This document shows positions 51,652-61,226 of a stretch of 64,000 bases of DNA, piece after piece. The stretch is from Bacteroidetes bacterium GWF2_35_48 (GTDB taxonomy: Bacteria > Bacteroidota > Bacteroidia > Bacteroidales > GWF2-35-48). The notes below the pieces were generated by a model, which made no database searches, was not told the origin of the DNA, and saw only the letters and a list, made by a program, of their open reading frames with translations. Within the stretch, counting starts at the first letter, position 1, and each line of letters opens with the position of its first letter. The DNA is taken from contig MEOG01000140.1 of the NCBI GenBank assembly GCA_001769125.1, forward strand, positions 4,420 to 68,419, read 5' to 3'. The position numbers were made by a program, and so were the translations under genes.

Positions 51652-51853
51652 CGCTAAATTTTAATCATTACAAAGAAATAAAAATTTCGCAGCATTTTAT
51701 CTTAATTGAAATATGAATATGCAACTCAAAAAATATTCTGCATGAGAAAAAGAATTAAGTCAATAGGAAATTCAATAGATATACAATTGTTAGTTTAATA
51801 GATGTACAATAGTGCAACAATAGATGTTCAATAGATGTTCGATAGATGTACAA

Positions 51854-52020
51854 TTGTATTCCTACCGAATTCCTATTGTATTCCTACCGAATTCCAATTG
51901 TATTTCTACCGAATTCCAATTGTATTCCTACTGAATTCCTATTGTATTCCTACCGAATTCCTATTGTATTCCTACCGAATTCCTATTGTATTCCTACCGA
52001 ATTCCTATTGTATTCCAATC
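51854..52020. repeat. 22-bp tandem minisatellite (7 full units plus a partial)
   Basis: Unit TTGTATTCCTACCGAATTCCTA, starts at 51854, 51876, 51898, 51920, 51942, 51964, 51986. Confidence 0.9.
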
Positions 52021-52107
52021 TAACATCAATTCTTAATTCGTAAAAAAATAAATACTCCAAACATTTTATTATTTTTACAAGCGTGAAAATTAAATTAGAA
52101 CTTTAAA

Positions 52108-53568
52108 ATGAGACTTGTTGTAAAAATTAAAGATAAAATTAATTCTTCCGATCATCTGGTAATTATTACTACCGGAAATAATTTCTTAAATGAATATTCA
52201 TTCTCTGTTCTTGAGAAAAATTTCATTAAGGATTCAATAAAAAATAAGGAAAAGCTAATCAGCATTAATCAGTACAAACGTTGGATATTTATTTGCATTC
52301 CCGATAAAGGGAAAGATAAGTATCAGCAACAGGAGAATTTTAGAAAAGCTGCTTATAAATTATATGCCGTTTTAAAGACAAAAAAAATTACTTCTGTTAC
52401 GATTTCTGATATCAAAAAAAATATTCAAAATTCTATTTCTTTTGCAGAGGGATTAGCTTTGAGCAATTATCAGTTTTTGAAATATTTTAAAAATGCAAAG
52501 GAAAAAGAGTCAAAACTTCAAGAGATTTTTATTCAATTACCAAAATCTGCAGATTCATCCATAGAAAAGCTAAATGCCGTAATTGAGGCTGTATATACTG
52601 CAAGAAATCTTGTGAATGAACCTTCGAATTTTTTAACCGCAACGCAACTTGCAAAAGAAGCGAAAGAATTTTGTGTGTCTGCCGGGTGTCGTGTTGAAAT
52701 TTTTGAAAAGAAGAGAATTGAAGCATTGAAAATGGGCGGTCTGCTTGCTGTTAATAAGGGAAGCGTTGATCCTCCTACATTCACAACAATAGAATGGAAA
52801 CCCGCGAAGTCTAAGAATAAAAAACCAATTATACTCGTGGGGAAAGGTTTGGTTTTTGATACAGGGGGATTATCACTGAAATCAACTGCCGGTATGGATG
52901 CCATGAAGTCTGATATGGGAGGTGCGGCTGCAGTAATAGGTACAATGTATGCTGTAGCGAAAGCAAAGCTTCCGGTTCATATTATTGGTCTTATTCCGTC
53001 TACAGATAACCGCCCGGGAGTCAATGCCTATGCGCCCCAGGATGTAATTAAAATGCACAACGGCTTAATGGTGGAGGTTTTAAATACAGACGCTGAAGGG
53101 CGTTTAATACTTGCTGATGCCTTAAGTTATGCCAAGCAATTTAATCCCGAATTAGTTATTGATCTTGCTACTCTTACAGGGGCAGCAACTGTAGCTACAG
53201 GACAGCACGGTATTGTGGCAATGGGAACAGCATCCGATAAATTTTTTGATGCGCTCGATAAAAGCGGGTATAATGTTTACGAACGTATTGTGCGCTTCCC
53301 GCTTTGGGATGAATACAAAGAATATATCAAATCTGATATTGCGGATATTAAAAATGTTGGAAACAGAGAAGCAGGAGCAATCACTGCAGGAAAATTTCTC
53401 GAGTGTTTTACAAAATATCCTTGGATACACCTTGATATTGCCGGCAGTGCTTATCTGGATTATCAGACGCATTACCGTGGAAAAGCCGGATCCGGAATCG
53501 GAGTACGCCTTTTATTTGATTTTTTTAGAAATTACACGGTGGGAAAATTTAATTCAAAATATTTTTAA
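52108..53568 (+). CDS. pepA: Leucyl aminopeptidase family (M17) protein
   Basis: GKGLVFDTGGLSLKSTAGMDAMKSDMGGAAAV; NTDAEGRLILADALSYA. Confidence 0.93.
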   Translation: MRLVVKIKDKINSSDHLVIITTGNNFLNEYSFSVLEKNFIKDSIKNKEKLISINQYKRWIFICIPDKGKDKYQQQENFRKAAYKLYAVLKTKKITSVTISDIKKNIQNSISFAEGLALSNYQFLKYFKNAKEKESKLQEIFIQLPKSADSSIEKLNAVIEAVYTARNLVNEPSNFLTATQLAKEAKEFCVSAGCRVEIFEKKRIEALKMGGLLAVNKGSVDPPTFTTIEWKPAKSKNKKPIILVGKGLVFDTGGLSLKSTAGMDAMKSDMGGAAAVIGTMYAVAKAKLPVHIIGLIPSTDNRPGVNAYAPQDVIKMHNGLMVEVLNTDAEGRLILADALSYAKQFNPELVIDLATLTGAATVATGQHGIVAMGTASDKFFDALDKSGYNVYERIVRFPLWDEYKEYIKSDIADIKNVGNREAGAITAGKFLECFTKYPWIHLDIAGSAYLDYQTHYRGKAGSGIGVRLLFDFFRNYTVGKFNSKYF

Positions 53569-53724
53569 CTAATGCTATGCACATTGTGGATAATGTAGGA
53601 CTTCCGACTTCGGACACACAAAAAAAACATTTTGCGAAGCAAAAGTAATAAAGAAAAAAATCATACACATCAAATTGCATCAATCATATAATTTTCAAAT
53701 TAATAAATTTTCAAATTAAAATAC

Positions 53725-54783
53725 ATGGAACGTAAAATTATAAAAGTCGGAATAACACAGGGAGACATCAACGGAATAGGTTATGAAGTAATTATTAAAA
53801 CCCTTATGGATCCAAGAATGCTTGAAATATGCACACCCATTGTATATGGCTCTCCTAAAGTTTTTGCTTATTATCGCAAAGCGCTGAACATTGTAAATTT
53901 CAGCTTGAACAGCATACGCAGCGCAGATGAAGCCTTGCCGAAAAAAGCCTATATTATTAATTGCCTCGATGATAATGTAAAAGTAGAAATCGGACAGGTA
54001 ACCTCCGCCGGAGGAGAGGCTGCTGCTATTTCTTTAAAAAGAGCTACCGATGAATTGAAAGCAGGGAAAATAGATGTTCTGGTAACAGCTCCTATTAATA
54101 AGCAAAACATTCAATCGAAAGATTTTAATTTTCCGGGGCATACAGAATATCTTGCAAAAAAATTTGATACAGAAAATTATCTGATGCTGCTTGCATGCGA
54201 CCGCATTAAAGTGGGACTCGTAACTTCTCATGTTCCGATTGCAGAAGTTCCTAAGTTAATTACCAAAGAAAATATTCTGAATAAATTAAGAATTATTAAT
54301 GATTCGTTAAAAAAAGATTTTGCTGTAATCAAACCTAAAATAGCAGTTTTGAGTCTGAATCCTCATTGCGGTGACAGTGGTTTGCTTGGTACTGAAGAAA
54401 AAAACATAATTATTCCTGCAGTAGAGCAAGCTAGAGAAGAAAAAATTTTAGCTACCGGACCTTATGCTGCAGACGGTTTTTTTGGTTGTGGCGCCCATAT
54501 AAAATTTGATGCAATTCTTGCAATGTATCACGATCAGGGGCTGGCTCCTTTTAAAGCAATTGCATTTGAAGAAGGTGTTAATTACACAGCTGGGTTGCCA
54601 TTTATCCGTACGTCTCCTGCTCATGGAGTAGGATATGACATTGCAGGCAAAGGTGTAGCAGATGAAAGTTCATTCAGACAAGCTTTGTATATGGCTTGCG
54701 ATATTTTTCACAATCGGAAAGTGTATGCTGAAATAAATAAAAACCCTCTGCCTTTTAGTAATGATAAAGCCAAGGACTCTTAG
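53725..54783 (+). CDS. pdxA: 4-hydroxythreonine-4-phosphate dehydrogenase
   Basis: VGITQGDINGIGYEVI; TAPINKQNIQSKDFNFPGHTEYL; LNPHCGDSGLLGTEE; MYHDQGLAPFKAIAFEEGVNYTAGLPFIRTSPAHGVGYDIAGKG. Confidence 0.95.
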   Translation: MERKIIKVGITQGDINGIGYEVIIKTLMDPRMLEICTPIVYGSPKVFAYYRKALNIVNFSLNSIRSADEALPKKAYIINCLDDNVKVEIGQVTSAGGEAAAISLKRATDELKAGKIDVLVTAPINKQNIQSKDFNFPGHTEYLAKKFDTENYLMLLACDRIKVGLVTSHVPIAEVPKLITKENILNKLRIINDSLKKDFAVIKPKIAVLSLNPHCGDSGLLGTEEKNIIIPAVEQAREEKILATGPYAADGFFGCGAHIKFDAILAMYHDQGLAPFKAIAFEEGVNYTAGLPFIRTSPAHGVGYDIAGKGVADESSFRQALYMACDIFHNRKVYAEINKNPLPFSNDKAKDS

Positions 54784-55009
54784 TGGGATTTTTTATTTCC
54801 CTAATTAATATTACATTTGCATCGAAAATATTAAAAATTAATTTTTAAATGGACGACGGACCTGCCTTATATTATCAGACTTACTCCTTCTGGGGCAGGG
54901 ATCGTTTTACCAAATAATCTTTTGCTGCCGAAGAATAGTTTTCGGATAATCTGCCTTTTACATAGGTTTCTTTGTCCTGGTTTTTATAAAACCTTTAATT
55001 CGTATTGCT

Positions 55010-55939
55010 ATGATTAAATATTGGAAACAGGAAGAAAAAGGCTTGGCTGAAATTTTCACTTATGAAAAAGGATGCTGGATGGATCTGGAAAGTCCTTCGA
55101 AAGAAGAAATAGATTTGTTAGTGAATGAATTCAGGGTTCCCGAAGATTTTATAAACGACATCCTCGATATTGACGAACGTTCCCGAACCGAAATTGAAGG
55201 TCGGTGGTTGCTCATTATAATACGTATTCCTGTTTATCTTTCTAAACATACAGTCCCTTTTTACACAATTCCTATGGGTGTTCTGATTTCACCCCATGTT
55301 ACCATTACTATTAGTTTATACGAAAGCGAAGTTACAAATCCCAAAGTACTCTCAAAATTTAAAACATTTAACATTAATAACAGACATAATTTTGTTTTAT
55401 ATTTGTTATTAAGGTCTTCTTCATTATATCTGAATTACCTCAAGGTTATTAATCGCCAGACTAATAATATTGAAAAAGAAATTCAGAAAGCAACAAAAAA
55501 TTCTGAATTACAGGCCTTGCTGAGAATGGAAAAAAGCCTTGTTTATTATCAGACATCTCTTAAATCAAATGAAATGCTGATAATGAAATTGCAGCGTATA
55601 AAGTTGGCGCAAAGCGAACAAGTGGATGAAGATCTTCTCGAAGATGTTATTGTTGAAAATAAACAGGCCAGTGAAATGGCTAAAATCCACAGCGACATTC
55701 TTGCAGGTCTTATGGATGCTTTTGCCTCTGTAATTTCAAACAATGTTAATGTTGTGATGAAGCAACTCACAGTAATTACCATTATCTTGATGATACCAAC
55801 ACTCGTTGCAAGCGTTTTTGGGATGAATGTTCCGAATGGCATGGAGGCTAATAAATATGCACTCTGGATTATAATGGGGGTTTCCTTTGGCGTTGCAATT
55901 GCCGGTGTTTTTATATTCAGAAAAAGAAATATTTTCTGA
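55010..55939 (+). CDS. CorA family divalent cation transporter
   Basis: C-terminal TM with VFGMNVPNGME (GMN motif). Confidence 0.9.
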   Translation: MIKYWKQEEKGLAEIFTYEKGCWMDLESPSKEEIDLLVNEFRVPEDFINDILDIDERSRTEIEGRWLLIIIRIPVYLSKHTVPFYTIPMGVLISPHVTITISLYESEVTNPKVLSKFKTFNINNRHNFVLYLLLRSSSLYLNYLKVINRQTNNIEKEIQKATKNSELQALLRMEKSLVYYQTSLKSNEMLIMKLQRIKLAQSEQVDEDLLEDVIVENKQASEMAKIHSDILAGLMDAFASVISNNVNVVMKQLTVITIILMIPTLVASVFGMNVPNGMEANKYALWIIMGVSFGVAIAGVFIFRKRNIF

Positions 55940-55999
55940 TTTTTCTCATATTCCCTGAATATTTTTTCTCATTTTAAATTTTATATTAAATTATTTTAT

Positions 56000-56035
56000 A
56001 TATTTGCATATAAATATATAGATATTTACATATAA
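56000..56035. promoter_or_regulatory. Direct-repeat operator candidate upstream of the ArsM-like gene
   Basis: ATATTTGCATATAA (56000-56013) and ATATTTACATATAA (56022-56035), 22-bp spacing; overlaps a TATATTTG Bacteroidetes -7-like box. Confidence 0.4.
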
Positions 56036-56047
56036 TATATATGTATA

Positions 56048-56695
56048 ATGATTGAGCAAATAAAAAATCGGTATTCCGTTTTGATAACAAATGAAGATTC
56101 TTTGTCTTGTGGCAATACGATTCAATATGTTAACGTAAAAGAAGCGGATATCTGTCTTGACCTTGGTTGCGGCAGGGGAACAGACGCTTTAAAACTCGCT
56201 CCTTTAGTAGGGAGTGAAGGTTTTGTATTTGGCGTGGATATTACGCCGGAAATGATTCAAAAAGCAAAAAAAAATGCAGAAATATCCAATACGAAAAATG
56301 TAGATTTTATTGTTAGTCCTATTGAAGTTTTACCATTCAAAACATTTACTTTTGATTGGGTTATTTCAAATTGTGCGTTGAATCATTCTCAAAATAAAAG
56401 TCAGGTTTGGAATGAAATATTCAGAGTTTTAAAGCCCCATGGACAATTTGTTGTAAGTGATATTTATGCTGTAAACCCGATTTCAGAGGAATACAGTAAA
56501 AATTCTCAGTTTATTGCAGAATGCTGGGCGGGTGCTGTTACAAGGGATGATTATATTGATCAGATTATTGATGCTGGTTTTCGCGATATTATGATTTTGC
56601 ATGAAAGCAGCCCTTATGTGCGTGAAAAAGCAGAATTAATAAGTTTTACTATTACGGGCATTAAGCCTGGCGTTTGTTCTTGTTGTAGTTCCTGA
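56048..56695 (+). CDS. ArsM-like SAM-dependent methyltransferase with C-terminal CSCCSS tail
   Basis: ICLDLGCGRGTDALKLA; VISNCALNHSQNKSQVWNEIFRVLKPHGQFVVSDI; AECWAGA; ends GVCSCCSS. Confidence 0.75.
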   Translation: MIEQIKNRYSVLITNEDSLSCGNTIQYVNVKEADICLDLGCGRGTDALKLAPLVGSEGFVFGVDITPEMIQKAKKNAEISNTKNVDFIVSPIEVLPFKTFTFDWVISNCALNHSQNKSQVWNEIFRVLKPHGQFVVSDIYAVNPISEEYSKNSQFIAECWAGAVTRDDYIDQIIDAGFRDIMILHESSPYVREKAELISFTITGIKPGVCSCCSS

Positions 56696-56752
56696 AACAA
56701 AAAAATATTTGATGTAGAAAAATATTTTGTATTTTTATAAAAATATATACAC

Positions 56753-57235
56753 ATGAAAAAATATTTCTCCTTTTTACCGTTTTTTATTCTTGCAGCTATT
56801 ATTAGTTGCAGCAATGCGACATCACAGGATTCTGATAAAGGAAATGGGAAATCGCTTGCTCCTTCTGAAAAATCATCTCTTGTGAAAAAAATTAATACAG
56901 CAATTTTTAAAGAAAAAATATTTGATTTTGACGTTCACAAAGACTGGAAATTTTCAGGAGACAAGCCTTGCATTGTTGATTTTTATGCAGACTGGTGCGC
57001 CCCATGCAGAATGATAGCACCCATTCTTGATGAATTATCAATAAAATATGAAGGTAAAATAGATATTTATAAAGTAAATATTGATTATGAAAAAGCCCTT
57101 GCTGGTGCATTTGGAATAAGTAGTATTCCTGCCGTTTTGTTTTGTCCTAAAGATGGTAAACCCTCAATGGCTAACGGTGCACTTCCGAAAGAAGATTATG
57201 AAAAAGCGATTAACGAAGTCTTATTGATTAAGTAA
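56753..57235 (+). CDS. Thioredoxin-fold lipoprotein
   Basis: FILAAIISCSN lipobox; VDFYADWCAPCRMIAPILDELS; ISSIPAVLF. Confidence 0.9.
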   Translation: MKKYFSFLPFFILAAIISCSNATSQDSDKGNGKSLAPSEKSSLVKKINTAIFKEKIFDFDVHKDWKFSGDKPCIVDFYADWCAPCRMIAPILDELSIKYEGKIDIYKVNIDYEKALAGAFGISSIPAVLFCPKDGKPSMANGALPKEDYEKAINEVLLIK

Positions 57236-57346
57236 ATGATGTATGCAAATTGTGGAAGAATATCTTTAATGATGGAAGTCGGCAGACAAAAAAGTCAGCA
57301 GTCAAAATAGTCGGCAGTTGGCAGTCAAATAGTCGCCAGTCAAACA

Positions 57347-57393
57347 GACTGAGGACTGAGGACTGAGGACTGTAGACTGTAGACTGTAGACTG
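57347..57393. repeat. Heptanucleotide tandem repeat
   Basis: (GACTGAG)x3 (GACTGTA)x3 GACTG. Confidence 0.9.
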
Positions 57394-57426
57394 AAAAAAC
57401 ATAAATTAATAAATAAATCTAAAAGT

Positions 57427-57531
57427 ATGAAATCACTTGTAAAGAAAAAAAATCAGAAAAAAAATGATGGTACAAAAGTCGCACAATGCTGTGCAAAAAT
57501 TTCAAAAACTGTTGCTGGTTGTCACGATTAA
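57427..57531 (+). CDS. 34-aa Cys-containing peptide, candidate RiPP precursor (not in ORF track)
   Basis: ATG...TAA reads MKSLVKKKNQKKNDGTKVAQCCAKISKTVAGCHD; directly upstream of the radical SAM/SPASM gene on the same strand. Confidence 0.5.
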   Translation: MKSLVKKKNQKKNDGTKVAQCCAKISKTVAGCHD

Positions 57532-57612
57532 ATTTGGTTATTAAGGCAAAATTAGTTTTGTTTAAAACGTTAATATTTATTCGTTACTTTTGCCTTTTGT
57601 CTTTTTCCTTTT

Positions 57613-57646
57613 ATTGTACAATCGTTCCATGGAACGATTCCTACAA
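57613..57646. promoter_or_regulatory. Hairpin/palindrome between peptide and radical SAM genes
   Basis: Perfect 20-bp palindrome AATCGTTCCATGGAACGATT (57620-57639) with outer ATTGTA/TACAAT arms. Confidence 0.6.
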
Positions 57647-57680
57647 TCTCTTTTGCCTTTTACCTTAAATCTCCCTATTC

Positions 57681-58982
57681 ATGCAGCCTTCAAAGCACAA
57701 CATTATTTCAAAAATAAAAGACTCAAATGATTTTTTTATGGTCAATCCTTTATCCGGAAATGCCGATATTTTAACGGAGAAAGAGGTCATGGCATTCCAG
57801 AATGGCAAATTTGAGAATACCGATGAACTGATGGGAAAGGGCTATATTGTTGATCCGCTAAAAGAACAAATGCTTTTTAATTATAAGTACATCCGTTCGC
57901 TTGAAAGTAAAAACGGTGATGAAATTCAGATTTTTTTTGTTCCCAATTACTCCTGTAATTTTGCGTGTTCCTATTGCTATCAGGATATGTATGAGCAAGC
58001 CAAAGATTTAAGTGATGCGAACATGATTGATGCTTTTTTCAATTACATTTCAGATGCTTTTAAGGATCGCCAAAAATACATTACAATTTTTGGAGGCGAG
58101 CCACTTCTTGCTTCTGAAGCGCAAAAGCAAAATATTAAAAATATTATTTCTAAAGCAAAAATTTATAATTTAGGAATTGCTGTTGTAACAAACGGATACC
58201 ATCTAACAGAATATATTGATATCTTAAAACAAGGTATTATTCGCGAGATTCAGGTTACTTTAGACGGAACAAAAGAAATACATGATAAACGAAGATTTTT
58301 AAAAAATAAATCTGGAACTTTCGATAAAATTGTAGAAGGGATTGACGCCTGCATTGATGCGAAGCTACCGGTTAATCTCAGGATTGTTGTTGACAAAGAG
58401 AACATAGATGATTTACCTGCATTAGCAAAATTTGCTATTAGTAAGGGCTGGACAAACTCTGTTTTTTTTAAAACGCAATTGGGAAGAAATTATGAATTGC
58501 ATCATTGTCAGGAAGAAAATTCGCGCTTATTTACTCGTATTGAAATGTATGAAAATATTTACAATCTGATAAAAAAATATCCTGAAATTATAGAATTCCA
58601 CAAGCCGGCATTTTCAATATCAAAATTTATTTTTGAAAATGAAGAGCTACCGGAGCCTTTATTCGATTCCTGCCCTGCATGCAAAACGGAATGGGCTTTT
58701 GATTATACAGGAAAAATTTATTCTTGCACTGCAACTGTAGGTAAAGATGGGGAGGAGCTGGGAACATTTTATCCACAGGTATTTCTTGATGAAAATAAAA
58801 TAAAAGAATGGCAGCAACGTGATATTACATGTATTAAGGAGTGCAAGGAATGTTCTTTACAACTTGCTTGTGGTGGAGGTTGTGGCTCTGTAGCAAAAAA
58901 TCAAACAGGAAAAATTGCAAGCCCTGATTGTCGGCCTGTAAAAGAATTGCTGGAATTAGGTTTTTCGTTGTATGCAAAGTGA
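57681..58982 (+). CDS. Radical SAM/SPASM domain protein (peptide maturase-like)
   Basis: PNYSCNFACSYCYQDMY (CxxxCxxC); ITIFGGEPLL; SPASM Cys pattern CPACKTEWAFDYTGKIYSCTATVG...CIKECKECSLQLACGGGC. Confidence 0.92.
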   Translation: MQPSKHNIISKIKDSNDFFMVNPLSGNADILTEKEVMAFQNGKFENTDELMGKGYIVDPLKEQMLFNYKYIRSLESKNGDEIQIFFVPNYSCNFACSYCYQDMYEQAKDLSDANMIDAFFNYISDAFKDRQKYITIFGGEPLLASEAQKQNIKNIISKAKIYNLGIAVVTNGYHLTEYIDILKQGIIREIQVTLDGTKEIHDKRRFLKNKSGTFDKIVEGIDACIDAKLPVNLRIVVDKENIDDLPALAKFAISKGWTNSVFFKTQLGRNYELHHCQEENSRLFTRIEMYENIYNLIKKYPEIIEFHKPAFSISKFIFENEELPEPLFDSCPACKTEWAFDYTGKIYSCTATVGKDGEELGTFYPQVFLDENKIKEWQQRDITCIKECKECSLQLACGGGCGSVAKNQTGKIASPDCRPVKELLELGFSLYAK

Positions 58983-59167
58983 GCAACCTGGGTTTCGACT
59001 CCCCTCAACCCCCGGTTACTCTCCACCCTGCTGACTTCGGCTCCGCTCAGTCAGCGGTCAAACCTATACAACCTACAACCTGCAACCTGATAAGTTGAGC
59101 GAAGTCGAAACTTGCAACCTGCAACAACAATAGTCTATTCATAAACAAAAACATAATCTTAAAAAAT

Positions 59168-60439
59168 ATGAAAGAAATAACATCTGCGGAATTTGAAAAA
59201 GAAGTACTGCAAAAAATAGGAATTGTTGTAGTAGATTTTTATTCAACTGAATGTCCACCATGCGAAGCATTGGCGCCAAAATTTGATGCATTGAGCGAAC
59301 TCTATAAAGGGCATGCAGAGTTTGTGAAAATTTTCCGACAGGGGAACAAAGAGCTTGCTGCATCGCTTGGGGTAAGCGGTTCTCCAACTGTTTTATTTTT
59401 TCAGGATGGAAAACAAATCGGCGATGTTTTGTCTGGAGGGATTAAAAGAGCTGCAATTGAAAAGAATCTTAATGCTTTATTACCTGAACAAATAGTTGCA
59501 TCTATTGCATCAAAAATAGTTCCCGCTGAACAGCGTTGTGATGTATTGATTATTGGCGGTGGTCCATCAGGTTTGGCTGCTGGAATTTATCTGGCACAGG
59601 CTAAAATTGATACGTTGATTGTGGATTCAGGTATGCCGGGAGGTCAAGTTTCAACAACGCATTTGGTTTCAAATTATCCCGGGTTTGCTGAACCTGTGAA
59701 TGGGTATATGCTTACGCATTATATGACCGAGCAATGCAAAAATGCAGGTGTGCGCTTTAAACCTGCTGTTGATATTACCGATATTAATTTAAAAGAAAAA
59801 AAAATAATTGTTGATGGGTTTGAAACCATTCATGCAAAAAAAATAATAATCGCTACTGGCGCATCTCCTCGTTATCTGAATGTTCCCGGTGAAAAAGAAT
59901 TAAAAGGGAAAGGCATCTCCTACTGCGCAACTTGCGATGCAAAATATTTTCAGGATAAAGAAGTAATTGTTATAGGAGGAGGAAATTCTGCTGTGGAAGA
60001 ATCTGAATTTATCAGTAAATTTGCGAGTAAAATTACAGTTATTCAGAATCTGGAAAAGCTTACAGCAAACAAGGAGGCGTGTGATAAATTACTTGGGAAT
60101 CCAAAGGTGAGCGCATTTTATAATTCAGAACCCCGTTCTTTTGAAAAAACAGGAGACAGAATAAAAGTTAAAGTTGAGGATGTCCGTAAAAAAGAATTTA
60201 TCACTTATGAAGCAGACGGAGCTTTTGTCTTTGTAGGAATGAAGCCCAACACAGACATGATAAAAGATGAACTGGAAAAAGACAAATGGGGCTACATTAA
60301 AACAGATGAAGACATGCACACAAGCATTCAGGATGTTTTTGCGATAGGAGATTTAATCAGTAAAAAATACAGACAAATTACAACAGCAGTTAATGACGGT
60401 ACTATTGCAGCTATTGTTGCAGCAAAGGAGCTGGAATAA
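59168..60439 (+). CDS. Thioredoxin-thioredoxin reductase fusion protein
   Basis: N-terminal VVDFYSTECPPCEALAPKFDAL; then CDVLIIGGGPSGLAAGIYLAQA, ISYCATCDAKYF, VIVIGGGNSAVEE, VFAIGDL. Confidence 0.92.
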   Translation: MKEITSAEFEKEVLQKIGIVVVDFYSTECPPCEALAPKFDALSELYKGHAEFVKIFRQGNKELAASLGVSGSPTVLFFQDGKQIGDVLSGGIKRAAIEKNLNALLPEQIVASIASKIVPAEQRCDVLIIGGGPSGLAAGIYLAQAKIDTLIVDSGMPGGQVSTTHLVSNYPGFAEPVNGYMLTHYMTEQCKNAGVRFKPAVDITDINLKEKKIIVDGFETIHAKKIIIATGASPRYLNVPGEKELKGKGISYCATCDAKYFQDKEVIVIGGGNSAVEESEFISKFASKITVIQNLEKLTANKEACDKLLGNPKVSAFYNSEPRSFEKTGDRIKVKVEDVRKKEFITYEADGAFVFVGMKPNTDMIKDELEKDKWGYIKTDEDMHTSIQDVFAIGDLISKKYRQITTAVNDGTIAAIVAAKELE

Positions 60440-61226
60440 TCAATATTACCGGATTTTTTATTTTCTGGTTTGCGGAAGTTTTTATAAATTTTTGGAAATA
60501 GTTAAGGTTTCATAATTTCAGACTAATCCTTGAGAAAAAAAACGAAAAATATTATAACCTTTTTAATTCATAAACTTCTGCCATTTGTTTCATGTTGCAG
60601 CCTGCCTAGTCGAATTATTTACCTTTTAGTAAACAGGCAAGCTGTAACTTGCAACACTTTTATTAAAGTGAATAATTTATACACGACAAATGCAAAATCG
60701 TGTTGCTTGAATAATTGTCAAATATAGTAGTGTATAAAATGGGGGTAAAATTCAGGTAATTAAGTTACTGAACTTTGGCATGAAAAATATATATTTTATT
60801 TGTAAATAGAAACAATTGTTAACAGCAATCCATGCAAGAGATATTACGGTGCTCTGCACCTTGGATATTCTATCGCTTTTTAGTTTTACAAATATTATGC
60901 GGCTCTGCCGCTGCATTCCAAATATAGCAGCAGAGCTGCGATAACATTTGTAGCAGCAATAGCTGCGTTGTTTTCAAAGGTGCAGCGCACCGGAATATTA
61001 TTATTTTGATTTCAGCCCTAATTTTTCATGAAAACAGAAAAAGCAAAAAATAATTTATAATTCTCTTGAAAATGGCTGCTAATATCATTTTTTAGCGAAT
61101 TAATTTTTGCGAAAGTTCAGTTAAGATATAATTCAGCACATCTAAATTTCAAGCAAAATAAATTATTTTTTTTCGACATTATAAAATCGCTTACATTTGC
61201 AATAATATTTATTGATGTAAATCAAA

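Noticed and set aside
51854-52020. CRISPR-like or coding repeat (ORFs 51835-52023 and 51846-52043)
   Set aside because: Pure 22-bp tandem repeat open in several frames by composition; no spacers.
57240-57425. GTC/GACTG-rich stretch as a regulatory RNA
   Set aside because: Simple heptanucleotide slippage repeats (GACTGAG/GACTGTA) plus degenerate AGTCGGCAGTC repeats; no stable conserved fold evident.
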